Positions 14,074-19,980 of a stretch of DNA of 19,980 nt are shown here, piece by piece. Position numbers and translations under genes: made by a program. Source of the stretch: Chloroflexota bacterium (GTDB lineage Bacteria; Chloroflexota; Limnocylindria; Limnocylindrales; CSP1-4); NCBI GenBank assembly GCA_016200675.1, contig JACQEH010000029.1, forward strand, positions 1 through 19,980, written 5' to 3'. Numbering within the stretch: position 1 is the stretch's first letter; every line of letters starts with the position of its first letter. The notes beneath the pieces are model-generated. The model was given only the letters and a program-made list of their open reading frames with translations. It did no database searches and had not been told where the DNA came from.

Positions 14074-14964
14074 TCAGGCGTGGCCAACCTCCTCGAGTCG
14101 GCGCCGATCTGCAGTCTCGATCTGGAACGTGCTGTGCTCGATGTCGAAGAAGCCCGACAGGCATTCGCACAGGTGGTCGAGCACGGTGGCAGGCTCCGCG
14201 TCGGGCGCCACGATGACATGCGCCGACACGACGTTCATACCCGAAGTGATGGTCCAGACATGGAGGTCGTGACACTCGATGACGCCCGGCGCCTCGAGGA
14301 TGTGCGAGCGGACGAGGGCCATGTCGAGGCCCTTGGGGGTTGCCTCCAGAAGCACGTCAACGGCATCGCGGAGCAGGCGCCACGTTCGCGGGAAGATGAG
14401 GACCCCGATGACCATCGAGGCGATCGCATCGGCCGCACCGAACCCGGTCAGGACGATCACCAGCCCGGCCACGATGACCGCGGCCGAGCCGGCGAAGTCG
14501 CTGAGGACCTCGAGGAAGGCGCCGCGAGCGTTGAGGCTGGCGACCTGCGCGTCCCGGAGGAGCCACAACGAGGCACCGTTGCCGGCCAGGCCGACGAGGG
14601 CGACGGCGATCATCAGCCCGGAGGCCACCTCGGGCGGTTGGGCCAGCCGGCGCACCGCCTCGAAGAAGATGAAGGCCCCGACTCCGAAGAGGAGCAGGGC
14701 GTTCACGATTGCCGCGAGGATCTCGAGTCGCTGGTAGCCGAACGTACGCTCTACGCTTGCCGGTCGAGAGCCGATCCAGATCGCCAGGAGGGCGAGCCCG
14801 ATGCCGGCGACGTCCGTCAGCAGGTGCCCGGCGTCGGCCAGGAGCGCGAGACTGTTCGCCGCGAAGCCGCCGATCGCCTCCACCGCGAAAATCGCCAGCG
14901 TCAGCCCGAAAACCACCGCAAGACGACCGCGGTTCGCCGCCGCCGCACTGCCGACGTTGGACAT
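14074..14964 (-). CDS. CDF-family cation efflux transporter (CzcD/ZitB-like)
   Basis: The product has 296 residues with six membrane helices and a C-terminal cytosolic domain. The second helix carries LLADAGHLLTD with His47 and Asp51. The fifth carries GAFLEVLSDFAGS with Glu152 and Asp156, where Zn-type CDF proteins usually have His-x3-Asp; the His is replaced by Glu. The cytosolic domain has the family motif CHDLHVW (His232, Asp233, His235). CDF proteins exchange Zn, Co or Cd for protons and export the metal. The Glu for His change may alter the preference. The ATG at 14964 shares one base with the stop of the upstream ArsR gene, so the repressor and transporter are translated together. The upstream ArsR presumably senses the exported metal. 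The gene ends 32 nt from the convergent CmtR-like gene. Confidence 0.93.
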   Translation of the reverse strand: MSNVGSAAAANRGRLAVVFGLTLAIFAVEAIGGFAANSLALLADAGHLLTDVAGIGLALLAIWIGSRPASVERTFGYQRLEILAAIVNALLLFGVGAFIFFEAVRRLAQPPEVASGLMIAVALVGLAGNGASLWLLRDAQVASLNARGAFLEVLSDFAGSAAVIVAGLVIVLTGFGAADAIASMVIGVLIFPRTWRLLRDAVDVLLEATPKGLDMALVRSHILEAPGVIECHDLHVWTITSGMNVVSAHVIVAPDAEPATVLDHLCECLSGFFDIEHSTFQIETADRRRLEEVGHA

Positions 14965-15347
14965 CAGGCGGACTGGCTGGCAGGTTCGGCCGTGCGCGTG
15001 AGGGCGTCCGCAAGAACGTGGCGGACGCGCTCATCGGCAAGCGAGTAGAAGCCGATCCGGCCTGCCTTGCGCCGCCTCACCGCGCCGCGCTCGCGGAGCA
15101 GCCGCAGTTGATGACTCAGGGCTGACACGGAGAGATCGAGCACGAAGGCGAGATCGCATACACAGAGTTCCGGCGCGAGCGCGAGGGCGTCAAGGATCCG
15201 GACCCTGGTCGGGTCGGCCAGGGTATCGAACCAGGCGGCGGTCGCCTGGGCCGCGGGCCCGGACAGTTGCCGACCGATCAGTGGTCGGACAGCGTCGGGG
15301 TGCAGGCAGGCGATGTCGCAGGAATCGTTCGTCCACGCTTGAGCCAT
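14964..15347 (-). CDS. ArsR-family repressor, CadC/SmtB-like metal sensor
   Basis: The product has 127 residues. The winged-helix core has LADPTRVRILDALALAPELCVCDLAFVLDLS and the recognition helix in LSVSALSHQLRLLRERG. Two cysteine pairs match the Cd/Pb/Zn site of CadC: CDIAC near the N-terminus (Cys10, Cys14) and ELCVCDL in the third helix (Cys62, Cys64). The C-terminal helix has DERVRHVLADAL, where SmtB/CzrA-type sensors hold a second Zn site, with Asp and His residues. It should repress its own operon with the CDF transporter until metal is bound. The promoter is immediately upstream of the ATG, so the mRNA is probably leaderless, and a palindrome spans the start codon. Confidence 0.93.
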   Translation of the reverse strand: MAQAWTNDSCDIACLHPDAVRPLIGRQLSGPAAQATAAWFDTLADPTRVRILDALALAPELCVCDLAFVLDLSVSALSHQLRLLRERGAVRRRKAGRIGFYSLADERVRHVLADALTRTAEPASQSA

Positions 15348-15359
15348 CGCTCAACTATA
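15339..15359 (-). promoter_or_regulatory. leaderless promoter and palindromic operator over the CadC-like start codon
   Basis: On the minus strand, TATAGT (15359-15354) is followed by 6 nt and then the ATG at 15347, the spacing expected if transcription starts at the A of the start codon. TTGAGC-CATC-GCTCAA (plus strand, 15339-15354) is a perfect 6-bp inverted repeat with a 4-nt spacer; it covers the start codon and touches the -10 box. A repressor bound there would block initiation. No clear -35 is visible. Confidence 0.6.
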
Positions 15360-15513
15360 GCCCTTGTCCGGACCACACCCTCCGCGAACCGCGCCCTCGC
15401 CCCGAACCGAGCGTCGGCCGGGGCGCCGCTATTCGTGGTCCTGGAAGGGGTCGGCGCGGCGCTCGTCCTCGTCATCCGGTCGGGTGCGACGCAGCCGTCG
15501 GCGAGACCGCCGT

Positions 15514-15837
15514 TCAGCGGCGAACCAGGGCACTCGTGGTGACCAGGACCGCCGTTGCGCCGACGATGGCCCACAGCACCGGGACTCCCGCCAGCCGGAC
15601 CAGCGGCGGCAGCCCGAGCAATCCCACCGCGGCGAGCGCGAGCAGGGATCCGGCCAGGCCGGCGGGGAAGACCCAGCCGGCGCGCACCCGCTCGCCCGCG
15701 ATTGCCTGCCCGGCCAGGCCGGCGGCGAGGATGACTCCGACGAGGGCCAGGGCGCTGGCCAGCAGGCCCCAGACGATCCCCACGAGCAGGAGCCCGGCAA
15801 GGATCGCGAGCGCAAGGGTCCCGGCCCCGCGATCCAC
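15514..15837 (-). CDS. small four-helix membrane protein at the end of the psp operon
   Basis: The product has 107 residues, nearly all hydrophobic, with four predicted helices (about 7-25, 26-46, 54-76, 84-103) and few charged residues apart from a basic end, SALVRR, and a short ERVRAG loop. There is no Cys or known motif; I do not recognise the family. The ATG at 15837 lies 3 nt after the PspAA stop, so it belongs to the htpX-pspAB-pspA-pspAA operon. It could be the integral membrane partner that recruits PspA to the membrane, in the role played by PspB/PspC or LiaF-like proteins elsewhere, but that is inference from position. The GC-rich composition and strong bias of hydrophobic codons are like its neighbours. 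Confidence 0.8.
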   Translation of the reverse strand: MDRGAGTLALAILAGLLLVGIVWGLLASALALVGVILAAGLAGQAIAGERVRAGWVFPAGLAGSLLALAAVGLLGLPPLVRLAGVPVLWAIVGATAVLVTTSALVRR

Positions 15838-15840
15838 GGG

Positions 15841-16119
15841 TCAGCCCGGCACGAGACCGTCCACGCCCATCACGACGCGGACGTCATCGAAATCGGAATC
15901 GGCCGCGGGCAAGACGATGTCCGAGCCGCCGAGGTAGTCCGGACCCCGAGCGACGCCGTGCCGACGGACATAGGCCACCAGTTCGGCAAAGTCGGTCTCG
16001 AAGCCGGGCCGATCGCCGGCCTCGAGGGCCCGCGTGAGCCGCCCATCGAGCTCGTTGAGTCGCGAGAGCTCACGGTCAGCGAGGTGATATTGACCTTCAC
16101 CAAGGATCCGCACGATCAT
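15841..16119 (-). CDS. pspAA: PspAA, PspA-associated protein
   Basis: The product has 92 residues. It starts with MIVRILGEGQYHLADRELS, the pattern typical of the PspAA family that accompanies PspA in actinobacteria, Chloroflexota and some archaea. After a helical DGRLTRALEAGDRPGFETDF segment, it has GPDYLGGSDIVLPAADSDFDDV and an acidic end. PspAA is thought to work with PspA in envelope stress, but its mechanism is not established. The start at 16119 overlaps the pspA stop by ATGA, so its level is coupled to PspA. A longer frame upstream exists but is the shadow of pspA. Confidence 0.87.
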   Translation of the reverse strand: MIVRILGEGQYHLADRELSRLNELDGRLTRALEAGDRPGFETDFAELVAYVRRHGVARGPDYLGGSDIVLPAADSDFDDVRVVMGVDGLVPG

Positions 16120-16844
16120 CGGGTGGAACCTCCGACCGCGGGGGCGGCGGTCCCCACTCGATGCTTGAGGGCAGCCAGCTCGGCCTCGACGGAGGCGCTC
16201 CGCGAGGTCCGCTCCAGTTCCGCCTGGATCGGGTCGGACGCCGCCGAGACGTCGCTCAGCGCGCCCTGCTGGACCAGCTCGTCGATCGCGCCCGCCCGGG
16301 CCTGCATCTCCTGGGTCTTCGCCGTGGCCCGGTCGACCGCCAGCCCAACGTCGGCCATCTCTTCGGACACGCCGGTGAACGCCTCGCCCATCTTGACCTC
16401 GGCTTCGGATGCCGAGTACTGCGCCTTGATGACCTCCTTCTGGTTGCGGAAGGCCTCGATCTTCGCGGCCAGGCGCGCCTCGGCCGCTGTCAGCTTGTCC
16501 TGCTGGGCCTGGACGTCGGTGATCTGCTGCTCGAGCCCGGCCTGCTGGCCGGCCAGGAGCTGCTTGCGCTCGAGAGCGGCGCGGGCGAGGTCCTCGCGGC
16601 CGGCGGCGAGCGCCTGCTGTGCCTGACCGTCTGCTGCCTTGATGCCCGTGTCGAGCTGGGCGGCCTGGAGCTGGAGCCGGCGCTTGGCCGTCGTCACCTC
16701 GATCAGCCCGCGCTGGACCTGCTGGAGCATGTCGCGTTGCTTCTCGTACGAGAGATCGAGGGTCTCGCGCGGGTCCTCGGCGGCGCCGACGAGCGCGTTG
16801 AGCTTCGCCTCGACGATGGTCCTGGTTCGGTTGAAGAGTCCCAT
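16116..16844 (-). CDS. pspA: PspA/IM30 phage-shock protein A (ESCRT-III-like membrane remodeller)
   Basis: The product has 242 residues, almost entirely alpha-helical and coiled-coil. It starts with MGLFNRTRTIVEAKLNALV, the amphipathic membrane-binding helix of PspA/Vipp1, followed by EDPRETLDLSYEKQRDML, which is the canonical PspA motif, and long Gln/Ala/Lys-rich heptad stretches. PspA forms rods or rings on damaged membrane and preserves the proton gradient. GGAGG lies 8 nt upstream of the ATG at 16844, the strongest ribosome site in the operon, in keeping with the high amounts of PspA needed. It is 26 nt downstream of pspAB and overlaps pspAA. There is no PspF-type regulator nearby. The C-terminal region around ASDPIQAELERTSRSASVEAELAALK is the flexible end of the family. 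Confidence 0.95.
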   Translation of the reverse strand: MGLFNRTRTIVEAKLNALVGAAEDPRETLDLSYEKQRDMLQQVQRGLIEVTTAKRRLQLQAAQLDTGIKAADGQAQQALAAGREDLARAALERKQLLAGQQAGLEQQITDVQAQQDKLTAAEARLAAKIEAFRNQKEVIKAQYSASEAEVKMGEAFTGVSEEMADVGLAVDRATAKTQEMQARAGAIDELVQQGALSDVSAASDPIQAELERTSRSASVEAELAALKHRVGTAAPAVGGSTR

Positions 16845-16870
16845 GTGAGATGCCTCCGTAGGGTTGATGT

Positions 16871-17608
16871 TCAGCAGCCGTCGCGCTCGCCGGCGGCGTT
16901 GTCGCCGCCGGAGCCGCGGCCGGCCTTGTGATCGCTCGCCGTGTCCTGACCGGGACCCGCAGGCGCACGTTCGTGTTGATCTGCCGTTGCGCTGCGGCTT
17001 GCACCCGCACTGGCCGGCCGCGCGGGCGGCGTGCCGTCGAGGGGCATGGCCCACATGGGGTACCAGCGGGCCTGGTCGGGCTCGACCCGGAGCTCGCGGC
17101 CGAGAGCGGCCGCAAGCTGCAGCTCGTGCGCCGTGTCGCGGGTGGCGCCGTCCGGTTGCGGCACGAACGGATAGAAGGCCGCCCGCTTGAAGTTGTAGAG
17201 CCAGAAGACGTGCTTGGCACTGCCGTCGGCGAAGCCGAAGACGGCCGCGAGGACCTGGTCGCCGAAGCCCGCGTCGCGCAGCTGGATGCTCACGCTGTAG
17301 GCGGTCGAGACGAGATCGGCGATCGAATCGTCGGCGATGACGACCCAGCGGTAACCGTAGGCGTCGCTCCGCTCGGTGATCGTCGCGCCGGTCTCACGGC
17401 CGGCGATCTCGAGGAGGCCTGCCAGCTCCGCCTCCGCGCGGCGGTACGCCTCCGAGTCGATCGGCCGGATGACGAGGCCGGCCTGGCCGGCCGGGACGAG
17501 TCCGAGCTCGGCCTGCAGCGTGACCGACGCGGTCGACAGGGCGATGATCTGGTCGTCGCGGGAGGGCGGCCGGCGCGTCCCGCCGAAGAGGGTGCCGAGG
17601 AGGCTCAT
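16871..17608 (-). CDS. pspAB: PspAB, PspA-associated protein
   Basis: The product has 245 residues. It begins MSLLGTLFGGTRRPP, then DDQIIALSTASVTLQAELGL, a pattern I associate with the PspAB family found between htpX and pspA in actinobacteria and Chloroflexota. Further conserved-looking segments are SDAYGYRWVVI and DGSAKHVFWLYNFKRAAFYPFVP. The last about 55 residues (from about 190) are a low-complexity Ala/Gly/Ser/Asp-rich tail that is probably disordered and longer than usual. The protein seems soluble and cytoplasmic. The ATG at 17608 overlaps the htpX stop by ATGA. The function is not known beyond its association with PspA and HtpX. Confidence 0.85.
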   Translation of the reverse strand: MSLLGTLFGGTRRPPSRDDQIIALSTASVTLQAELGLVPAGQAGLVIRPIDSEAYRRAEAELAGLLEIAGRETGATITERSDAYGYRWVVIADDSIADLVSTAYSVSIQLRDAGFGDQVLAAVFGFADGSAKHVFWLYNFKRAAFYPFVPQPDGATRDTAHELQLAAALGRELRVEPDQARWYPMWAMPLDGTPPARPASAGASRSATADQHERAPAGPGQDTASDHKAGRGSGGDNAAGERDGC

Positions 17609-18525
17609 TCCGCGAGCTCCTGCGCCTCGAGCCGACGGAGCTGGGCCAGTCGATCCTCGAGCGATGGATGGGTGGCCAGCAGCCCGATGAGCGATCGGCG
17701 GCTGAAGGCCGGCACCAGCATGAGCGCGCTTGCGGGCTCGACCGTACGCAGGTCCGCGTCGGGAATGCGCTCCATCGCCCCGCTGATCTTCACGAGCGCC
17801 GAGGCGAGCTGCGACGGAGCCCCGGTCATGATGGCCGAGCCGCGATCCGCGGCCAGCTCCCGATAGCGCGACAGGGCCCGGATCAGGAGGAAACTGACCA
17901 GCCAGACCACGAGCGACACGAGGTAGACGACGATGACGCTCGGCCGGCCCCCGCCCTCGCGGTCGTCACGCGCGCCGAGCCCCAGCCAGAAACCCATCTG
18001 GACGATGAACGAGGCGACCGTCGCGAAGACGGCGGCCATGGTCAGGACAGCAGCGTCGCGGTGGCGCACATGGGACAGCTCGTGGGCGAGGACGGCATCG
18101 AGCTCGGCGCCGTCGAGACGGCGCAGGATCCCCGTCGTGACCGCGACCACGGAGTGCGACGGGTCGCGGCCGGTGGCCAGCGCGTTCGGCGCGTCGCTCT
18201 CGATGATCGCGACCTTCGGGATCGGCAGGTCGAATTGGGCGGCAAGGCGCTCGATTCGGTCCACAAGTTCGGGCGCCTCGGCCCGGCTGACCTGACGAGC
18301 GCCCGTGGCCGCGAGCACCAGCCGGTCGGAGTAGAAGTACTGGGCGATCGCCAGCCCGGCCACCACGATGGCGATGATGAAGACACTGCCGCCCGCCGCC
18401 CACAGGACGGTCACGAAGACCGCGTAGACCGCGGCGAGCAGGAGGATCGTCAGCCCGATCCGGGCCGACAGCCCCGGATCGGCCGGGAGGGTGCGGGCGG
18501 AACGCCCGAATGCGACGTGGGTCAT
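17605..18525 (-). CDS. htpX: HtpX-like M48 membrane zinc metalloprotease
   Basis: The product has 306 residues. Two N-terminal membrane helices (about 22-42 and 46-64) precede the protease domain. The zinc site is HELSHVRHRD (His148, Glu149, His152), with the third ligand Glu223 in RYRELAADRGS. Two more hydrophobic stretches (about 160-182 and 198-216) follow the active site. HtpX degrades damaged membrane proteins and is induced by envelope stress, consistent with its place ahead of pspAB-pspA. The ATG at 18525 was chosen because the next in-frame upstream codons give a basic and Cys-rich non-protein-like extension. The ribosome site is weak. An inverted repeat at 18577-18586 lies about 50 nt upstream. 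Confidence 0.94.
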   Translation of the reverse strand: MTHVAFGRSARTLPADPGLSARIGLTILLLAAVYAVFVTVLWAAGGSVFIIAIVVAGLAIAQYFYSDRLVLAATGARQVSRAEAPELVDRIERLAAQFDLPIPKVAIIESDAPNALATGRDPSHSVVAVTTGILRRLDGAELDAVLAHELSHVRHRDAAVLTMAAVFATVASFIVQMGFWLGLGARDDREGGGRPSVIVVYLVSLVVWLVSFLLIRALSRYRELAADRGSAIMTGAPSQLASALVKISGAMERIPDADLRTVEPASALMLVPAFSRRSLIGLLATHPSLEDRLAQLRRLEAQELAE

Positions 18526-18570
18526 GGCGGCATGTTCGCGGCCCGACCTGAGGCAGGGATGAGGACGAGC

Positions 18571-18592
18571 TAAGCGCCTCCGGAGGTAAGCG
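18571..18592. repeat. palindrome CCTCCGGAGG flanked by direct repeats TAAGCG
   Basis: A perfect 10-bp palindrome (18577-18586) is bordered exactly by two copies of TAAGCG (18571-18576 and 18587-18592). It lies 46 nt upstream of the htpX start and between divergent genes. It could be a regulator site for the htpX-psp operon; no matching regulator is present, and chance cannot be excluded. Confidence 0.35.
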
Positions 18593-18708
18593 ATGCAGCA
18601 TCTTCGAGCGGGCCGACATGCGCGCCCGAGGCTGCGAGCCGCTCCACACAGCGGGGAGCGGGAGCCCGTGGCATCGAGAGGGAGCCTGTGGCCGTCTGGA
18701 CCACGGCA

Positions 18709-18716
18709 TATACAAT
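18709..18716 (+). promoter_or_regulatory. candidate -10 box for the lipoprotein gene
   Basis: TATACAAT stands out in GC-rich DNA about 47 nt before the ATG at 18763. No good -35 is visible. A GAGGAGAGG ribosome site follows at 18744-18752, giving a normal leader of about 40 nt. Confidence 0.4.
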
Positions 18717-18762
18717 CCCGACGAGGCCACCCGGACCATCCCCGAGGAGAGGTGGCAACGGC

Positions 18763-19291
18763 ATGAAACCAGTCGGCCAACCCGAGCATCGGGCACCTGA
18801 TAGAACCACGGCGGTCCTGACGAGGATCACGGTGATGGCTGCGATCGCCCTCGTCCTGGCTGCGTGCGGCCCGGTCTCCCCAATCAGTCCTGCCGCACCG
18901 GCTGCCCCCACGCCAACCCCGGCGACCTCACCGAGCGCCACCGAGGCAAGCCGGGCGACGCCGGAGGCATGGACGGCGCTCGAAACGCCCCTCCGCTGGC
19001 CGACGGTCGCCGCTGGGCAGCCCTGTCCACGCGCGAAGGGTCGGATCGTCAGTCCCGCCTTCGGGGAAGCCCTGGGAGAAGGCCCCGTCTACCAAGTTCG
19101 CAGCTGGCCAAGGAATCCCCGCGACCGAGTTTCGGCTCGATCAAGCGACGGCGACCAGCGAGGGTCAGGAGCAGGGGTGGCGGAATTGGCCGTCCTCTAC
19201 CTACGTCCCGTCGCCGGGTTGCTACGCGTACCAGATAGATGGGGCAGGTTTCACCGAGATCGTGGTCTTCGAGGCCATCTTGGGAACATAG
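18763..19291 (+). pseudogene. secreted lipoprotein with a frameshift
   Basis: The first frame, from ATG 18763, has a signal peptide with lipobox LAAC (Cys35), a Pro/Ala/Thr-rich linker, and a domain start GRIVSPAFGEALGEGPVY. After about 19091 this frame turns into shadow residues. The next frame continues with protein-like sequence, KFAAGQGIPATEFRLDQ to GWRNWPSSTYVPSPGCYAYQ and IDGAGFTEIVVFEAILGT, and stops at 19289-19291. One extra base near 19091-19094 joins the two parts into about 175 residues. The GCYAYQ-DG ending is one I associate with surface lipoproteins of Chloroflexota. Compared with such proteins the middle looks short, so an internal deletion may also have happened. The function is unknown. 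It may be a pseudogene or a sequencing error. Confidence 0.7.
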
Positions 19292-19484
19292 AAGGTTGGC
19301 CATCGCACGCCATGCAGAAGAGGTATCACGACCCGAGACTTCGTCAGCCCGGAAGGGTCGTTGCCACTCAACCTGACGACGGCTCCAAGGAATGTGGAGC
19401 CGAGCGATCCCGGGTGACCGTTTGGTCGTCTCCCTCGTACCCCGCCGACCCTCCCCGACGAGCGCACGGTGCTGGGCGCAGCGC

Positions 19485-19784
19485 GACATCGTAGCTGTGG
19501 TCATCGGCCAGGTCGGAAGCGAACCCAGAGGCAAGGAGCTCCGGCGCCGTCTCGATGGCGGCATCGATCTTGAGGCCGAGGTTTTCGGTGAACCGGGCAT
19601 CATTGGGTCGTCGAGGCTGGTTCGCGTAGCCGCCTATCACGACCCATCGTCCCGGCGCCGCTGCGAGCAGCCGGACGAGGAGGCGGTCGATCGCGAGCAT
19701 GAGGTGCATCCGGCGCGGGACGACGGCGGCCTCGCGAGCCGCGTTGGTCATCCGGACAAGGAGACTGGTCCGTCGGCCAGCCGT
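19485..19784 (-). pseudogene. degenerate AbiEii-like nucleotidyltransferase toxin remnant
   Basis: The frame reads TSLLVRMTNAAREAA, then HLMLAIDRLLVRLLAAAPG, RWVVIGGYANQ and FTENLGLKIDAA, up to about SYDVA. This is the N-terminal half of the AbiEii toxin fold, where active members have lysine in KGG and an Asp-Leu-Asp metal site in TKDLDL. Here the Lys is Ile and both Asp are changed (Asn-Leu-Gly), so catalysis should be lost. Similarity ends near 19485, before the rest of the domain; downstream codons to 19378 and the remaining stretch down to 19292 show nothing recognisable. The ATG at 19751 is the first usable start. This was identified from motif memory, not by a search. Confidence 0.6.
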
Positions 19785-19792
19785 CGGCCAGC
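19771..19792 (+). repeat. 11-bp tandem duplication
   Basis: CGTCGGCCAGC occurs twice in direct succession (19771-19781 and 19782-19792). It lies at the 5' end of the toxin remnant; an 11-bp gain would shift the reading frame, in keeping with decay of that gene. Confidence 0.8.
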
Positions 19793-19815
19793 CGGCGTCC
19801 CACCCGAACCCTTTG

Positions 19816-19980
19816 TCACAGCCGGGAACAGGCGAAGGGCAGGTGTCGCCGAATCTCGGCCAGGTCGCCGGGCGTGAGCATGGCCCGCGCTCGAGCATCA
19901 AGGACAGCCGAGACGAGCTGGTCGGGGTCGGCATGATTCGGTCGGATGTCCTCGCCGAGGGCGATCCGGGCCGCCAGCTC
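19816..19980 (-). CDS. C-terminal tail of an unrecognised gene (cut by window end)
   Basis: The minus strand is open from the window edge for 54 codons and stops at 19818-19816. The residues are well-ordered and helical-looking (ELAARIALGEDIRPNHADP, then SAVLDARARAMLTPGDLAEI), unlike shadow frames, so I take it as the real end of a gene. It ends about 30 nt before the toxin remnant and is in the same direction, which is where the antitoxin of an AbiEi/AbiEii pair would lie. I cannot see an AbiEi feature in the visible part, so the identity stays open. Confidence 0.5.
   Translation of the reverse strand, partial: ELAARIALGEDIRPNHADPDQLVSAVLDARARAMLTPGDLAEIRRHLPFACSRL

Noticed and set aside
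13822..15048. 408-codon plus-strand frame across the CmtR-like and CDF genes
   Set aside because: It is the shadow of the CDF transporter, charged and without a fold-like pattern.
19049..19603. 184-codon minus-strand frame over the lipoprotein end
   Set aside because: It overlaps the better-supported lipoprotein and toxin remnants and shows no domain.
1..19980. tRNA, rRNA, CRISPR arrays, IS ends or att sites
   Set aside because: I looked for them by eye and found none; no transposase or integrase motif is present.

Overview
The window is about 20 kb of very GC-rich, densely packed bacterial DNA. The gene families (a PspA/PspAA/PspAB/HtpX cluster, a CmtR-like Cys sensor, a CcmF/ResB mixture for cytochrome c, and a lipoprotein ending in a GCYAYQ-type motif) suggest Chloroflexota of the Limnocylindria type. 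A high-GC actinobacterium is the main alternative. This placement is inferred from protein families only; no rRNA or tRNA gene is present.

Region 1 (1-6100, plus strand) is a tightly coupled cytochrome c maturation operon. It holds the CcmF C-terminus (cut by the window edge), CcmG/DsbE thioredoxin, a CcmH-TPR fusion, CcdA, a ResA-like thioredoxin, a possible 49-aa ORF, and ResB, followed by a ZIP-family metal transporter. CcmF/G/H belong to System I, while CcdA/ResA/ResB belong to System II, so the operon is a hybrid.

Region 2 (6201-11562) is a copper-type cluster. On the minus strand, a Cys-rich YHS protein, a two-HMA CopA ATPase and a second YHS protein form an operon behind a CsoR-like operator that overlaps the -10 box. 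Upstream lies a membrane protein with an intramembrane CPIC motif. Divergent from it are a SHOCT-domain membrane protein and a type-1 cupredoxin whose reading frame is broken by one base.

Region 3 (11580-15347) handles other divalent metals. It has a P1B-type ATPase without N-terminal metal domains and with an unusual APC membrane motif, divergent from a CmtR-like Cd/Pb sensor. Next comes a CadC-like ArsR repressor operonic with a CDF transporter; its promoter looks leaderless and a palindrome spans its start codon.

Region 4 (15514-18525, minus strand) is an envelope-stress operon: HtpX protease, PspAB, PspA, PspAA and a small four-helix membrane protein, mostly with ATGA overlaps. Region 5 (18526-19980) is decaying or accessory: a lipoprotein gene with a frameshift, a degenerate AbiEii-like nucleotidyltransferase toxin that has lost its catalytic Asp pair, and the tail of an unrecognised gene.

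Taken together, the window combines periplasmic thiol/heme chemistry, import and export of soft and divalent metals with at least two metal sensors, and membrane-stress repair. The two frameshifts could be real decay or draft-assembly errors.
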